Shown here piece by piece: positions 1 through 10,275 of a stretch of 64,000 nt of DNA (positions are counted from its first letter, which is position 1; each line of letters opens with the position of its first letter). The stretch lies in assembly GCF_021018805.1 (NCBI RefSeq), contig NC_086254.1:22929300-22993299 (forward strand), written 5' to 3'. The position numbers and the translations under genes were made by a program. The notes under the pieces are model-generated. The model saw only the letters and a list, made by a program, of their open reading frames with translations, did no database searches and had not been told where the DNA came from. The stretch is from Prinia subflava (lineage: Eukaryota > Chordata > Aves > Passeriformes > Cisticolidae).

Positions 1-2206
1 TCCCAGAAGGAAATAATGCCATGGGGGATCTGAAAGAAACCAGCTGAACTGTAACAGGTCCCAGAGATGAGTATTAGGAGCAGGTTACACTCACCAGTGC
101 TGCCACACTTAGATCATGAGTAAATGGGAAAGAGGAAAAAGAAGGGAGGCCATGGCTGTCCTACAGTCAGTGCTGAGCAAGGGAGAGGATGTGAGCACCA
201 GGAAAAAATTATTCACCAGACCCTTCCCAACACCAGGGTGTGGACAAACAGCAGGGAGCCCCCTCACTCCGAACTTCCCCACGCACTGCAATGCACCAGC
301 CAGGACACCCAGATGCCCCCGTGGCAGCGTTCACCGAGTCACAGCCTGGGTGCAGGGGCTCTTCCTTCTCCTTTCCCTGCAGGCCCCTGCCTTGGCTGAG
401 CAGTCTTTTCCTTCCGTGAATTTTTGGGCTGCTGACCTAACTTTTTTTGGGGTTTTGTTTTGCAATGAAAATATAGCAAAGAGGAGTAGCCGAAGCCTGA
501 CCACAGGGAAGAGGGGTGGGTACTTTACCAGAACCCTTGAGACAGTTCCCCCATGACCATGGTTCTACCATGTGATCCTTTCCAGAGAAGGCCAGGCAAA
601 AAGGAAGGGAGGATTAATGATGAAAATTGGGTTATCTGGGTTTGTGACACTTCTGTGTCTGTTTTTGTTTGAATCTCAAAGCAAAGGGAAGAGAGAGGGA
701 AGGACAAGGAAGATGTAGTGAAGTCTGATACCATCTGCCAAGGGGGAAGACTCTCTGTGGATCAGACAGACCTAATTCATGGGGCAGGGAAGGAGAATGA
801 GGAAATGCCAGCCATGGATCAAACCTAATTAACAGGACAAGGAAAGGGGAGAATGGGGAAATGCCAGCCAAGGCACTCCAAAAAGTTAAAAAACACATCC
901 ACCTCTATTTCTAATTTTAGTCACTTTCTGAGGCCATCAAACACAAGATTCTATTCTGCTCGCCAAACCACAAATTTAGGAAGTGGCTAAATCCTGAGAA
1001 GAGTGTGATACTGCTCTCGTCTGTGCATACAGCAATCACATGCCCACCATCAGCTGGGCGGTGGCTTCTGAGAAGGAGCAGCACTGGCCTGTGTTACCCG
1101 CCAGGCTCTCACCCCTTCTCTTCCCTACTGCTGAAGCTTCAGAGTACGCCATGAATGGCAGAGAACTCCTCTCACTTGTTTGCCCTCCCTTCTGTCATCC
1201 CTCAGAAGAGTGGGAGGGAGGCCACCAAGCCTGTCACTGTGGCCAATGGCTGGCTCTGGAGCGCTCATGACCTTGGGGTGCAGATGATCTGGATCAGGCT
1301 GGAATGAGCCAGCTGGGAGAGCTTCCATGGCATCATCTGTCATCTTCAGCCTGGGTTTGTCCTGAGCCAGAGTTATGCAAACAGCTCATGATCTGAGGCC
1401 AGTGGCAGATCATCACTCACAGGCTGACCTCCCTCAGCACCCAAGTCTGAACTCTTCATCCATCACCTCCTTTGACAGCTCTTTTTGGTCAAACGGAGAA
1501 GCTGCCACAGGACACTGCTGTAGTCAGAATTTGACAGCACTCATGCATTAGACATAAGAATTAAAAATACTCTCGAGTCATTAAGGAGAAATAAAAATAT
1601 TACTGTTTTGCTCCAGTGCTTACCAAGATGTTTCAAGTTAGAGAGATACTTCCTCTTTCATCCTGGGGGAGCTTCTCTTTTACCACAGGGTGAAAGCCAG
1701 AACACGAGACAAACCACAGCACAGATGCTGTGCAGCAAGAACGCACCTCACCTTACCTTACCCCGCAGCAACACATCTACATCTCCATACCCGGAGAAAT
1801 AATTCTTTTTAATACTCCCTTGGGAACTTCTAATGATGCATTATGCTGTCTAGAAGAAATTTAAAATCAGGTGATCAATCTCAGTGATTTAATATGAAGA
1901 AAGCCTTTATGCTCAGAGCGTTCTGACTTTCTGAAAGCAATAACTGAGGCAAGTGACACGTTTCAAATATCTCAGTCCTGTCTTGCTGTAGTGCCCTGGG
2001 ACACCCATAAAACTGTGGGTTTCAAGACTTTTTTTTTTTTTCCAGAGGCAAAAGCTCCTCCTAATTAATTCCCTGTGCAGATGCAAATTTGGAATCCACT
2101 TTGGAAGTTAGAAAAAATAATTTGCATTGGAATGCTGACATCCCGTGAGAGTGCCGCAGAGATCCGTTTACAATTCACACATAGATTTAATATAAATTAA
2201 TGACTG
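1..2206. other. Non-coding stretch, no gene seen
   Basis: I see no exon, RNA gene or recognisable repeat here. Open frames of up to about 146 codons exist but overlap each other in different frames and look like no protein I know. A T13 run followed by CCAG at 2029-2045 resembles a splice acceptor, but no matching donor or conserved-looking frame follows. Base composition becomes AT-rich toward the right end, just before the abrupt GC-rich island. Confidence 0.7.
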
Positions 2207-2247
2207 TATATATAACAAATCATATCTATACATATATAACAAATCAT
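2207..2247. repeat. AT-rich 24-bp-period tandem duplication with TATATAA
   Basis: The 16-base block ATATATAACAAATCAT occurs at 2208-2223 and again at 2232-2247, a period of 24 bp. Each copy carries a TATATAA string. The second TATATAA (2233-2239) lies roughly 30 bp before the start of the CpG-rich island, the usual spacing of a TATA box to a start site. Whether it works as a promoter element is inference only; AT-rich duplications are also common by chance. Confidence 0.6.
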
Positions 2248-2261
2248 TTCAGAGGCACAGG

Positions 2262-2585
2262 GAGAAAATCCCCACGGTGCCCGTGGGTACCGCCCCGGCC
2301 CTGGCAGCTGCCGGGGCAGTTCGGTGCGGCGGGGCCGGGCTCGGGCAGAGCCGGGCATTTCCCGCAGCCCCGGGGAAGCGGCAGCGGCGGGGCGGGAGCG
2401 CTCCTGTCACCGCGGCCACCGAGCGGCCACCGAGCGGCCACCGAGCGGCCACCGAGCGGCCACCGAGCGGCCACCGAGCGGCCACCGAGCGGCCACCGAG
2501 CGGCCACCGGCACAGCGCGGGCTCCTCCCGGCCCCGCCGGGGCACCCGCGGCCATCGCAGCATCCCGGCAGGGCGCGATCCCGGA
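2262..2585. promoter_or_regulatory. CpG island, possible promoter
   Basis: The sequence changes sharply from AT-rich to GC-rich here. I count about 19 CpG dinucleotides in 2271-2420 alone, far above the depleted level of the surrounding tens of kilobases. Part of the density comes from the 11-bp array at 2416-2510, but 2271-2415 is CpG-dense without being repetitive. CpG islands in vertebrates usually mark promoters, and a TATATAA string lies just upstream on the plus strand. No recognisable first coding exon follows. It could drive a lncRNA, be a promoter acting toward a gene outside the window, or be a GC-rich minisatellite locus without promoter activity. Confidence 0.5.
2416..2510. repeat. 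11-bp GC-rich minisatellite, eight perfect copies
   Basis: The unit CCACCGAGCGG is repeated eight times without change from 2416 to 2503, followed by a 7-base partial copy. Each unit holds two CpG sites. Because 11 is not a multiple of three and the unit contains no stop in any frame, long open frames with 'GHRAATERPPS'-type repeats appear on both strands. These are artefacts of the array and not genes. Confidence 0.95.
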
Positions 2586-2785
2586 GGGATGCCGGGGGGA
2601 TGCCGGGGGATGATGGAACCATGCCGGGGGGATGCCGGGGGATGATGGAACCATGCCGGGGGGATGCCGGGAGGACTCCGGAGGGATCCCGGAGCAATGC
2701 CGGGGGCATGCCGGGGGGATGCCGGGGAGATGCCGGGGGGATGCCAGGGGATGCTGAAGGGATGCCAGAGGATGCCGGGGGATGT
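2586..2785. repeat. G-rich minisatellite (GATGCCGGGG family)
   Basis: About 200 bp are built from degenerate 10-12 bp units of the type GATGCCGGGG. Inside it a perfect 32-bp duplication occurs: 2589-2620 and 2621-2652 are identical, each ending in GATGATGGAACC. Units become more divergent to the right (GATGCCAGGGG, GATGCTGAAGG). Runs of four to six G on the plus strand recur every 10 or so bases, so the array has strong G-quadruplex potential. Open frames across it (repeated MPGG or PRHPPG peptides) are by-products of the repeat. Confidence 0.93.
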
Positions 2786-5700
2786 GTGCGCACACCAACA
2801 TTCGCTGTTCACTCCCCCGGAGGCTGCGCTCTCACATCCGCTCCTGCACTTGGATTCTGCCTCTTGCCATCCAGGCGGGATGGCAGCGCCTGCCACTCAC
2901 CGGAAAACACGAGTCACACATGGGTTCTGGGGCTTTTTGCAGTTACAGCCTGACATCCCCTCCCTGTGCAGACGTGGGAATCTCATGGCGCATCTGCTTT
3001 CACTTTTGCATTCAACTGACCTACATCGTGAGCAGTCACTTGCAATCACATTGCCTTCCCAGCTGATTTTGAGATCAGGCTTTGGGGCACAGGCAGTGCG
3101 TTAAATCCTGTGCTGCCCCTGCCTGCCGTGCTCCTCTCCCTGCCCCTGGACACCAGCTCCGGCTGGGAGCCTGTCATGAGGAGAAAACACCGGGAGTGTG
3201 CTGGCGAGAATTCGCCTCAGCACAGGGCGAGCGGAGCGGGGAGCAGTGAAACCCCGAACACGCTCACCCCCAGCCTGAGCGGATTTAAGCATTTCCAGGG
3301 CTGCACACAGCCGTGCCACGGGCTGGGAGCAGGAGCTGTCCCCTGCACAGACGCTGGGATGAACCAGGCAGTAAAGAACAGGAGCTGCTCCAAGGGCAGT
3401 CCGTGCCTGCCGTGGCTCCCAGGGCAGCTCCAGCACAGCCTGGCAAGAAGAAAAAGGAAATGCAGCATTCACCTCTGTATTGTGTATTGCTCAGATGTGG
3501 TGATGCTTAGCGGGAAATTGGAAGAAGAGTCTTAATTTTCAAGTATTGTTTCCCAAACCATTTGAAAATTTGGGAGCCTTGGAGTGCAGGCACATTTCCC
3601 TAGGGACTGTGCAGCGGTGGCACTTCAAAGGCAGGAGGTGAGTAAGCCTCACCTTTGCATGTGCAAGCAGCACTCACACATCCCCAAATCGGCCCCGGGT
3701 CCTCAGCGTGCTGTTATGCAGTCAGCATGCACTGAAATTACTGTAATTGTGCTTCCAAAATAAAGTATGCACCAGCCCTTTTAATTTGTATAGAGATCGC
3801 TGTTTAATTACCTGCACTGTGCTGTAATCCAGCTTCAAGAAGAAAACGTCCTGTAACAGTATATACAGGCCTGTAACCAGCTGTGTGTGCTGTGTGTAAA
3901 GAGAGCATCAGCTGATGCATTTGGTGGGGCCAAAGACAGTGAAGAAGTCTCAGATCTGCACAGCACTGCATGCAAAAATTAAAATAAGTGTCCCAATGGA
4001 GCCTTTAATAAAATATTCAATGTAGGGAGAGTTAATGTGCACTCTGTCACTCAACATTTCTACCTTTTTCTTTTCTTTGGAAGGTGAAATTAGAGCTGAA
4101 TTTACACCATTTTCTTGGCTGGGAGCATGTCTAGAGATCTGCATGATAATTTTTACCTTCAATCACAGATGCACATATTAAGAAGAGAACTACTGAGATT
4201 TGTATGGAAAGTAAAGGCAATTTTTGTACTTTTCACAATCACAAAGAAATCCAGATCACTTTTGAGAGATGACACTGATCCATCTAAACCACAATGAGGA
4301 AAGAATCCCATATTTAAGCCTTGCAGTTGATGCATCCAAACATTGAACAACCCCTTTCTGTATGGTCTTTTGTCCCTGTGTGAGGTGCTGACAGACACTA
4401 AAGGTGTTTCATGCCACCGTGGTGCAGTCCCATGGACAATACTCCCCATTCTCTGCACCGAGAGATGGGAATGACCTCGAGCCCTTGTAACTCAGTGCCC
4501 AGGCTGCAGCTCCTCTCTTAGTGCTCTTTCTTGGCCATTTAGGAACTGAAGGGCAGAGCTGCCTGTCCACAAGCAGTGACACAGACCCCACTTCTGGAGT
4601 GGAAGAATAATGTGTTTTCCATCCTGGTCATCAATAAACCACACCATGTCCAATACCGGCTCCTGCTGCCATCCCCTTGCTCAGGCACCTCTGCTCTTGT
4701 GCAATGGCACAGATGGGGAAAAGAATTCTTTCTTAACTCTTGCAGCTGAACTCTCTGCACTCTGCAGCATGAGACTGGATCACACTGTTCATTACCTTAT
4801 CTTCCTCAGCTACATTACTAATGGTCTAAAAATTAGCCAGGCCTCCTGTAAAAATCCACCCACTCAGCTGGGGCCCTTGACTCAGTGGAATGGCAGTGCT
4901 GGGGCTGACACATTTCAAACCCCCAAACTCTCCAGTGCAAAACAAGGCCCACAGTCACGGAACCTGTTGGTCAGGGCCAGCCCTGGCCCTCGTGTCTGTG
5001 CTGCACCCAGCACTGCTGAGTTCAGGTGAGCACTGGGGCTCCTCAGCACATTTGTAATCCACACAAATAACCCGGGGGTGCCCAGCTGGGTCGGGGGCAG
5101 TCGCCAGTCTCAGCACACGTTCACGTGGAGTGATTTCAGTCAGCGAGGTGCTGAGCACTCCCAGTGTGAAGCTGAGCCCTACAGGCTCTGCTGGGAGGTA
5201 AGGCTGGTAAGGCAAAAAAATTGCAACTCTGGTTAGCCATTCAAAGTATGGTTATAGCAGCTACAACAAATCAACTGTGTACAGCTTGAGCCTCTAGAGG
5301 AGGGAAGGGTTTCCATGTGGCTCAGAGGTCCCCAGCAGGAGGTGATTCATACCCACGGGATCCTCGGGGTCCAGCACAACGTGCAGAGCTCAGCTCAGCT
5401 CCAGGCTCTCCTTGTGCATGGCAGAGATTCCCTGGCCAGGGAGAAGGGGCTCCTGGCACTGGGCAGCCCTTGCTCTGCTCCCAGCCTCCCTGGCCAGGCT
5501 GCACTGGCTGCTGCCCTCAGCCCCTGGAGAAGGGGCTGTGCCCCTCTGGGCTCGGTCTGGAGCTCCTACTGCCTTATGAGGCTCTGTTTAGCAAAAATAG
5601 CAGTGTGGGCAGGCTGAAGAACTGGTCTCTGGAATTGCCCCCAGGGCTCTGGGCAAGTCACACAGAAGGAATGGATCTTCAGATTGCTTCACTTGGGACA

Positions 5701-8144
5701 GAGAATCCCGTCATTAGCCCAGCTGAACAACACCCAGCACTGCTCTGTGACTGAGAGGGACGTGCAGGATGGGGGTGAGGGCAAAGGCAGGGCTGTGCTG
5801 TCTGGACAGGGCGTTGCTTGGTCCATACTGATTTCCTGTAACCCACTGGGCCCCACTTCTCCTTTCCTTCTCAAGGCTCTTGTCTAACAGGAAAATTGCC
5901 CCTGTGCCCTGTTGGGACACTGGCGGCTGGCACAGGCCAGTTGCACAAGCTGGAAGGGCACCTCTGGTACCTTCATCTGCCCCCTCCCTCATTAGATGTG
6001 TGCTCATTGCCTCCTTTCCTTCCTCTTCTTTGTTTCCTTGCTGTTGCAGGAGAACAAACACTGAGGCAGTGAAGAAAGCGTCCAGAAAGGAACTTCAGAC
6101 AGGGAAGCATCCAGTGGTCCCCTGCTCTGGGTGGCATTTACGGAACCTGCTGTCCCTCAGAGATGCAGTTTCTCAGTGCACTGTCATACATCCCCTGTTG
6201 CTGCCTATTACTAAATCTTTGCTTCCTCAAAGAGCACCCAGAGTTGGGTAACAGGTTTCCTGAAGGTGACAGAAGCAAGGAAAAGATAGCACTCCAATGA
6301 TAAAAATGAAAAGTTTGTCATAAGGGCCTTGGAGCCACGTCCGCTACTGAAAGAGGAAAGAAGTGGTCAAGGATGCCTGAGGTGCACTCCCACTGAGAAC
6401 ACCAGGAAAATTCCATTCTTGGTCTGGAGACACATGGAAAAGGCGCCACACTGAGCACTGCAATGGTCTGAGGGACAAGCTGGCTCCTCTGTGCCTGCAC
6501 ACAAACAGCAAATGAGGCATTGAGGGGCACACACCGAGATGGATGAGCCCCTTGTGCAAAGCCCTGGCTCAGGGATAACCTCAGCCAATTCACGCTCACC
6601 CCAGACATCAACTCTTCTCTGCTTTGAATTCTTTTTCCCCAGCAGCCAGGTCTGGCAAGGAAACAGCACATTTAATGTAAAATGAAGGGTGAATTTTGAA
6701 CAGATGGGACAGAAAGCACTGAACAGTGCTCTTTCTTCAGTCCAACATCCTCAATGCCCTCTGAAGATGTTGCACTGAAGATCCTGAACAAGGGCCTGTG
6801 GGTTTTTAAATTAATTTATAGATTTAGAACAGATTTTCCCAATATTCAACCCTCCTGGGAGACAGCAGTTGGTAATTTAACTTGGAATCCCATAAAACTA
6901 ATCCTTCAAGTATCTATGTCTCACTGACAGATCTCGTTTGGATTAGCATTGCTTTTTAGGTATAAGAACAAGGGACCATAGTGCATAAACTCATTATTTT
7001 CTATATGAACAGGTAGCTTTTCTACCCCAGCTTCAGCACAAAGGCTTCTCAAACACACAGTGGGCAGATTTATTTGTTGAATTCCTGTTGGCCAAAAAGG
7101 AAGCTGTCAGATTACTTGCATTTTTGTTACTGTTTTTTGAAAACACTGAGGTCTTGCTTAGATGGAAGTCAGGGCTGATTTTCAGCTGCTGACACTCATG
7201 ATGCCAGGAATACAAAATTAAATATCTATATTTGAGGAGAGATACAAGATCTAATATCTTTTGGCCTACAAAACAGCCTGGAAGGAGCAGTAAGAGGCCA
7301 TCCTGCTCATCCCAGCAGCTCTGCTGGCTACTGAGAATGTCTGCTCAGGAGCTGAGTGAGGTCTGCTGGTGTGCTGCAATCACTCTGGCAGCATCTTGGC
7401 ATCATTTCCAAAGCCATTAATTAGCAGATTACTCATCAGTGGAGCTAGGGTATCCTGTAAACCGATGCCCCATTGACCCTGCAGAATTATTTTCTCATAA
7501 ATAAAGTGCAAACCTCACAGGTTCATCTCCACGGGACAGACTTTTTTCCCTTCGTTTTCACAGTCAAAGCAACTATTCAGAACGGTGTAGGAGCACCTGC
7601 TCAGCACTGAGCAGCAAACCAGCCTGGAAAGGATTCCTTCCCTGCAGCCCTGCACCCCACGTGTGCCACTGGCACAGAGCAGACTGAACACGCAGGTAAA
7701 GGTGCCAGAGCATTTGCAGGCTGCTGCAGTTTGCTTGCAGCCTTGAGCATTAGAGTGGAGTTTGCTTAGAGGGGAAATGTTGACAAGGATGGTGGGATTT
7801 ATCCCCTGCTCACTGATTGAGGTTTTACCTGAGGGGCAGGGGGTTGATCTTGCACTGGCAGAGCACCTTTGGGCAGCACCCACAGCTGGGCAGCACAGCC
7901 CCCTCACCATGCTGTGAGTGCAGCCAGCACCCAGAGCTGAGCAAAATTTCACTTCTACAACTGGTGGTTAATTCCGTGCCAACAGTAATTAGCTCCTGTA
8001 AAGAGTTTATAACAAGAAACCACAGAACAGTTTTATTCTGATGAAACTGATGGGGAAAAGCCGTGTGCGTCTGTCCATGGGGCGAGAGCTCCGAGGCTTG
8101 GCAGCAGAATTGAGGCTCAGCCTGTCAGGCCAAAGGCAAACAAC
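2786..8144. other. Non-coding stretch, moderately GC, no gene supported
   Basis: No convincing coding exon or RNA gene is visible. Items noted: a good splice-donor-like GGTGAGTAAG at about 3637, downstream of the CpG island; a long pyrimidine tract ending in TTGCAG at about 6049, followed by an open frame to 6251; and a short stretch at 7285-7340 that weakly resembles a CR1 3' end. None has a matching partner signal or recognisable peptide. The rest looks like unique, neutrally decayed sequence. Confidence 0.6.
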
Positions 8145-8252
8145 GCTTCCCTGGGCTCAGAGCAGCTTCCCTGGGCTCAGAGCAGCTTCCCTGGGCTCAG
8201 AGCAGCTTCCCTGGGCTCGGAGCAGCTTCCCTGGGCTCAGAGCAGCTTCCCT
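8145..8252. repeat. 20-bp minisatellite, five copies
   Basis: The unit GCTTCCCTGGGCTCAGAGCA is repeated five times from 8145 to 8244, followed by an 8-base partial copy. Copies are identical except one base in the fourth (CTCGG for CTCAG). The near identity suggests recent expansion or ongoing homogenisation. A repetitive open frame over it (LPWAQSSFPGLRAAS) is a by-product. Confidence 0.95.
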
Positions 8253-8552
8253 GCTAACACTGCCTGCATTGCTCAGCATCTCTGCCCCAGCCAGGGAGCT
8301 GGGCTGCAGCTGCCACCAGAGAAACAGCGAGCAGGCAGGACCTGGCTCCGAGCACACGCGGCCTGGGGCTCTGCTTTGGCCAGCACTGACTCTTGGGCTA
8401 AGCCCTGGATATATTCATGCCAAGGAGATTGCTGTCAAAAGTACAGGATAGGGGTTTTAGCCAATTATTATTAAAGACACAGTACTAAATAATGGTATTG
8501 ATCTTAAAAGAGCAGAGAATGTACATTTAATTCTGCAGCTGGGACGAGTTGT

Positions 8553-8601
8553 GTTATTAATTTCAGTGGGATTACATCCATTTATAAAACTAAAGCAAAT
8601 G
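8553..8601 (+). mobile_element. Fragment of an ancient amniote palindromic repeat
   Basis: TTAATTTCAGTGGGATTACA followed by a CAT..TATAAAA.TAAAGCA pattern matches what I remember of an old repeat family common in turtles, crocodilians and birds (core ATTGATTTCAGTGGGACTAC followed by a TGTAAAGTTAAGCA motif). Only about 50 bases are recognisable. The family assignment (Chompy-like MITE or related) is from memory and needs a database search. Confidence 0.4.
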
Positions 8602-10227
8602 TTCCTAGCTTTTTCACAGATTCTTGGATTAACATCTGTGTTCATATCAAAAGTATGCTGAAATACAGAGTCTGTTCCATTCTCATTGGAATGAGCTCTG
8701 GCATTGTACAAAAGAAAAGCCTTAACTAGAACTTGTAATAACTTTGCTGTAACTTCTGGTTGCAGGCACCTTTCTGAATACAAAAAGGAACTGGGCAATG
8801 TGGTAAAGTTAATGTATGACACTGCTCAAGGGGTGTGGGGTCAATACTCGGGTTTTCCTGACCAAGCTTTATCACCAGCTCTCTCATCCCATTCAGATTA
8901 TTTCTCCTCTTTCCACTTTCGTTTCTTTTTCTCACTGTTTCTGTTTTATTCATTCATGCTGTACTTTCTCTTGACACATTCTGAACAGCACATGGCAACA
9001 GGGTCCCAAACTCAGTCCAAGATTTTGGGCATGGTAGAAATAAACAGTAATTCAAATCTGATATTCTTGTTCCTTGCAGTACGTGCACTCCCTGCCAATC
9101 TAAAAGAGCAAGAAAAAAGAGCTTTTGTTTTCCTGAAGTCTCCTGAGAGGAGCAGGGGGTTCAGTCCCTGGGTTCTGTGCAGGTGCTCAGGGCTGACACG
9201 TTGGGCTCAGGGCTCTGCTGCTGACTTGCACTGCTGCCCCTGCTCACCCCTGTTCTGCTCCCTGTCCCCAGAACCAGCACTGCACAATCTTCCTGAATTT
9301 TTCAACGTTGAAAATGTACTCTTGGTGTAAAATTTTCTGTCCAACATCCCCAGTGGCCCCATAAGCTAAGTAAGAAAGTGACTTTATGTGACAGCAGTGG
9401 AGCAGAGCAAGGCTGGTCCTGGACCATTACTTATTGGCTTGTTGCTATCAGATTTTACTAACAAGAGGTGGCACTGGTACCTTGTTGTTCTGAAACTACT
9501 GGAAAGTCATTAGTTGTGATGTCCAAGCCAAAACCTACTGCATTTCCTTTTGTCATCAGCCAGAGATTGTGATTAAAAGAGATATGTAATTAGAAACGAT
9601 TTAACAGGAAACTGAAGAGAACCTCTAATCATTGTAACCCCGGACTTCATTCCAAAGACGAAATGAAACAGGAGGGCTTGGCTCTTCACGTGTTCTAAGC
9701 AGTGTGGCATTAAATCTGGTTCCAGCGAGTGTCATGAGTAAGCAGAGAAGGAGAAGGTGAGAAGCTGCAGATGGCTGAGACCCCAGAGGTACAGAACAGG
9801 CTCCCTCCGAATCTTCAGCTTCCAGGAGAGAGGAAGGGCCCCACGTCCTCATCCTGCTGGAGGCATTCTGCTTGTGGGGAGGGAGCATTTCAGTGCTGTC
9901 CCCTGAAAGGCACTGTGCTCCTGGCAGGGAGCATTTCCCTGGGGTGGGCTCTAGGGAACAGGATCATCCTGCCTCGTCCGAGGGAGGCTCCTGGCTCAGC
10001 CCGCACAGGGAGGGAGGGCTCAGCCCTTGCCCTGCAGTGACCTCCTCCAGCCCGGCGTGGATCTCTTGTGCAGCCACATCCCAGACCTGCACAGGGAGCA
10101 ATGGTCCGAGGAGAAAGGTGCAGACATGGGCAGAATGGATAAACCCAGGGACAGGTTTCAATTACAAAATGATTGAATACTCCACTGGCTCAAGAGCTCA
10201 AAATAAATTCTGTGGAGCCACTAGGTT
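8602..10227. other. Non-coding stretch, no gene seen
   Basis: An open frame of 208 codons spans 8704-9330, but its peptide (hydrophobic central run, no recognisable motif) resembles no family I know and several incompatible frames overlap it. Pyrimidine-rich sequence at 8895-8975 explains the phenylalanine-rich part. Nothing else is identifiable. Confidence 0.6.
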
Positions 10228-10275
10228 CAGGTCCTGCAAGAAAAGGGCCCTAAGGTCCTTTTCTTGCAGGACCTG
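10228..10275. repeat. Perfect 19-bp inverted repeat (hairpin)
   Basis: CAGGTCCTGCAAGAAAAGG at 10228-10246 is exactly the reverse complement of 10257-10275, with a 10-base spacer between. Transcribed, this would fold into an uninterrupted 19-bp stem. It may be a remnant of an ancient palindromic MITE (the CCTGCAAG/CTTGCAGG core recalls such elements), a templated-repair palindrome, or a small hairpin RNA. The stem is shorter than a typical animal pre-miRNA, and flanking bases do not extend the pairing. Confidence 0.9.

Noticed and set aside
2249..2953. Open frames of 120-215 codons on both strands
   Set aside because: They run through the 11-bp and G-rich arrays, whose units have no stop in any frame; the peptides are repeats of the unit in every frame and strand.
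5600..5670. MIR-like words (AGCAGTGTGGGC, GGGCAAGTCACACAG)
   Set aside because: Spacing and intervening sequence do not fit a tRNA-SINE well enough to call.
5940..5975. CR1-like GCTGGAAGGGCACCTCTGG
   Set aside because: A short match without the following ATCATC..TCCAAC part; chance cannot be excluded.
7285..7345. CR1-like AAGAGGCCATCCTGCTCATCC
   Set aside because: Lacks the GGTTGGAAG and AGAATCAT blocks that identify CR1 ends.
8704..9330. 208-codon plus-strand frame with a hydrophobic run
   Set aside because: The hydrophobic part comes from a pyrimidine-rich tract; no known family, no supporting signals.
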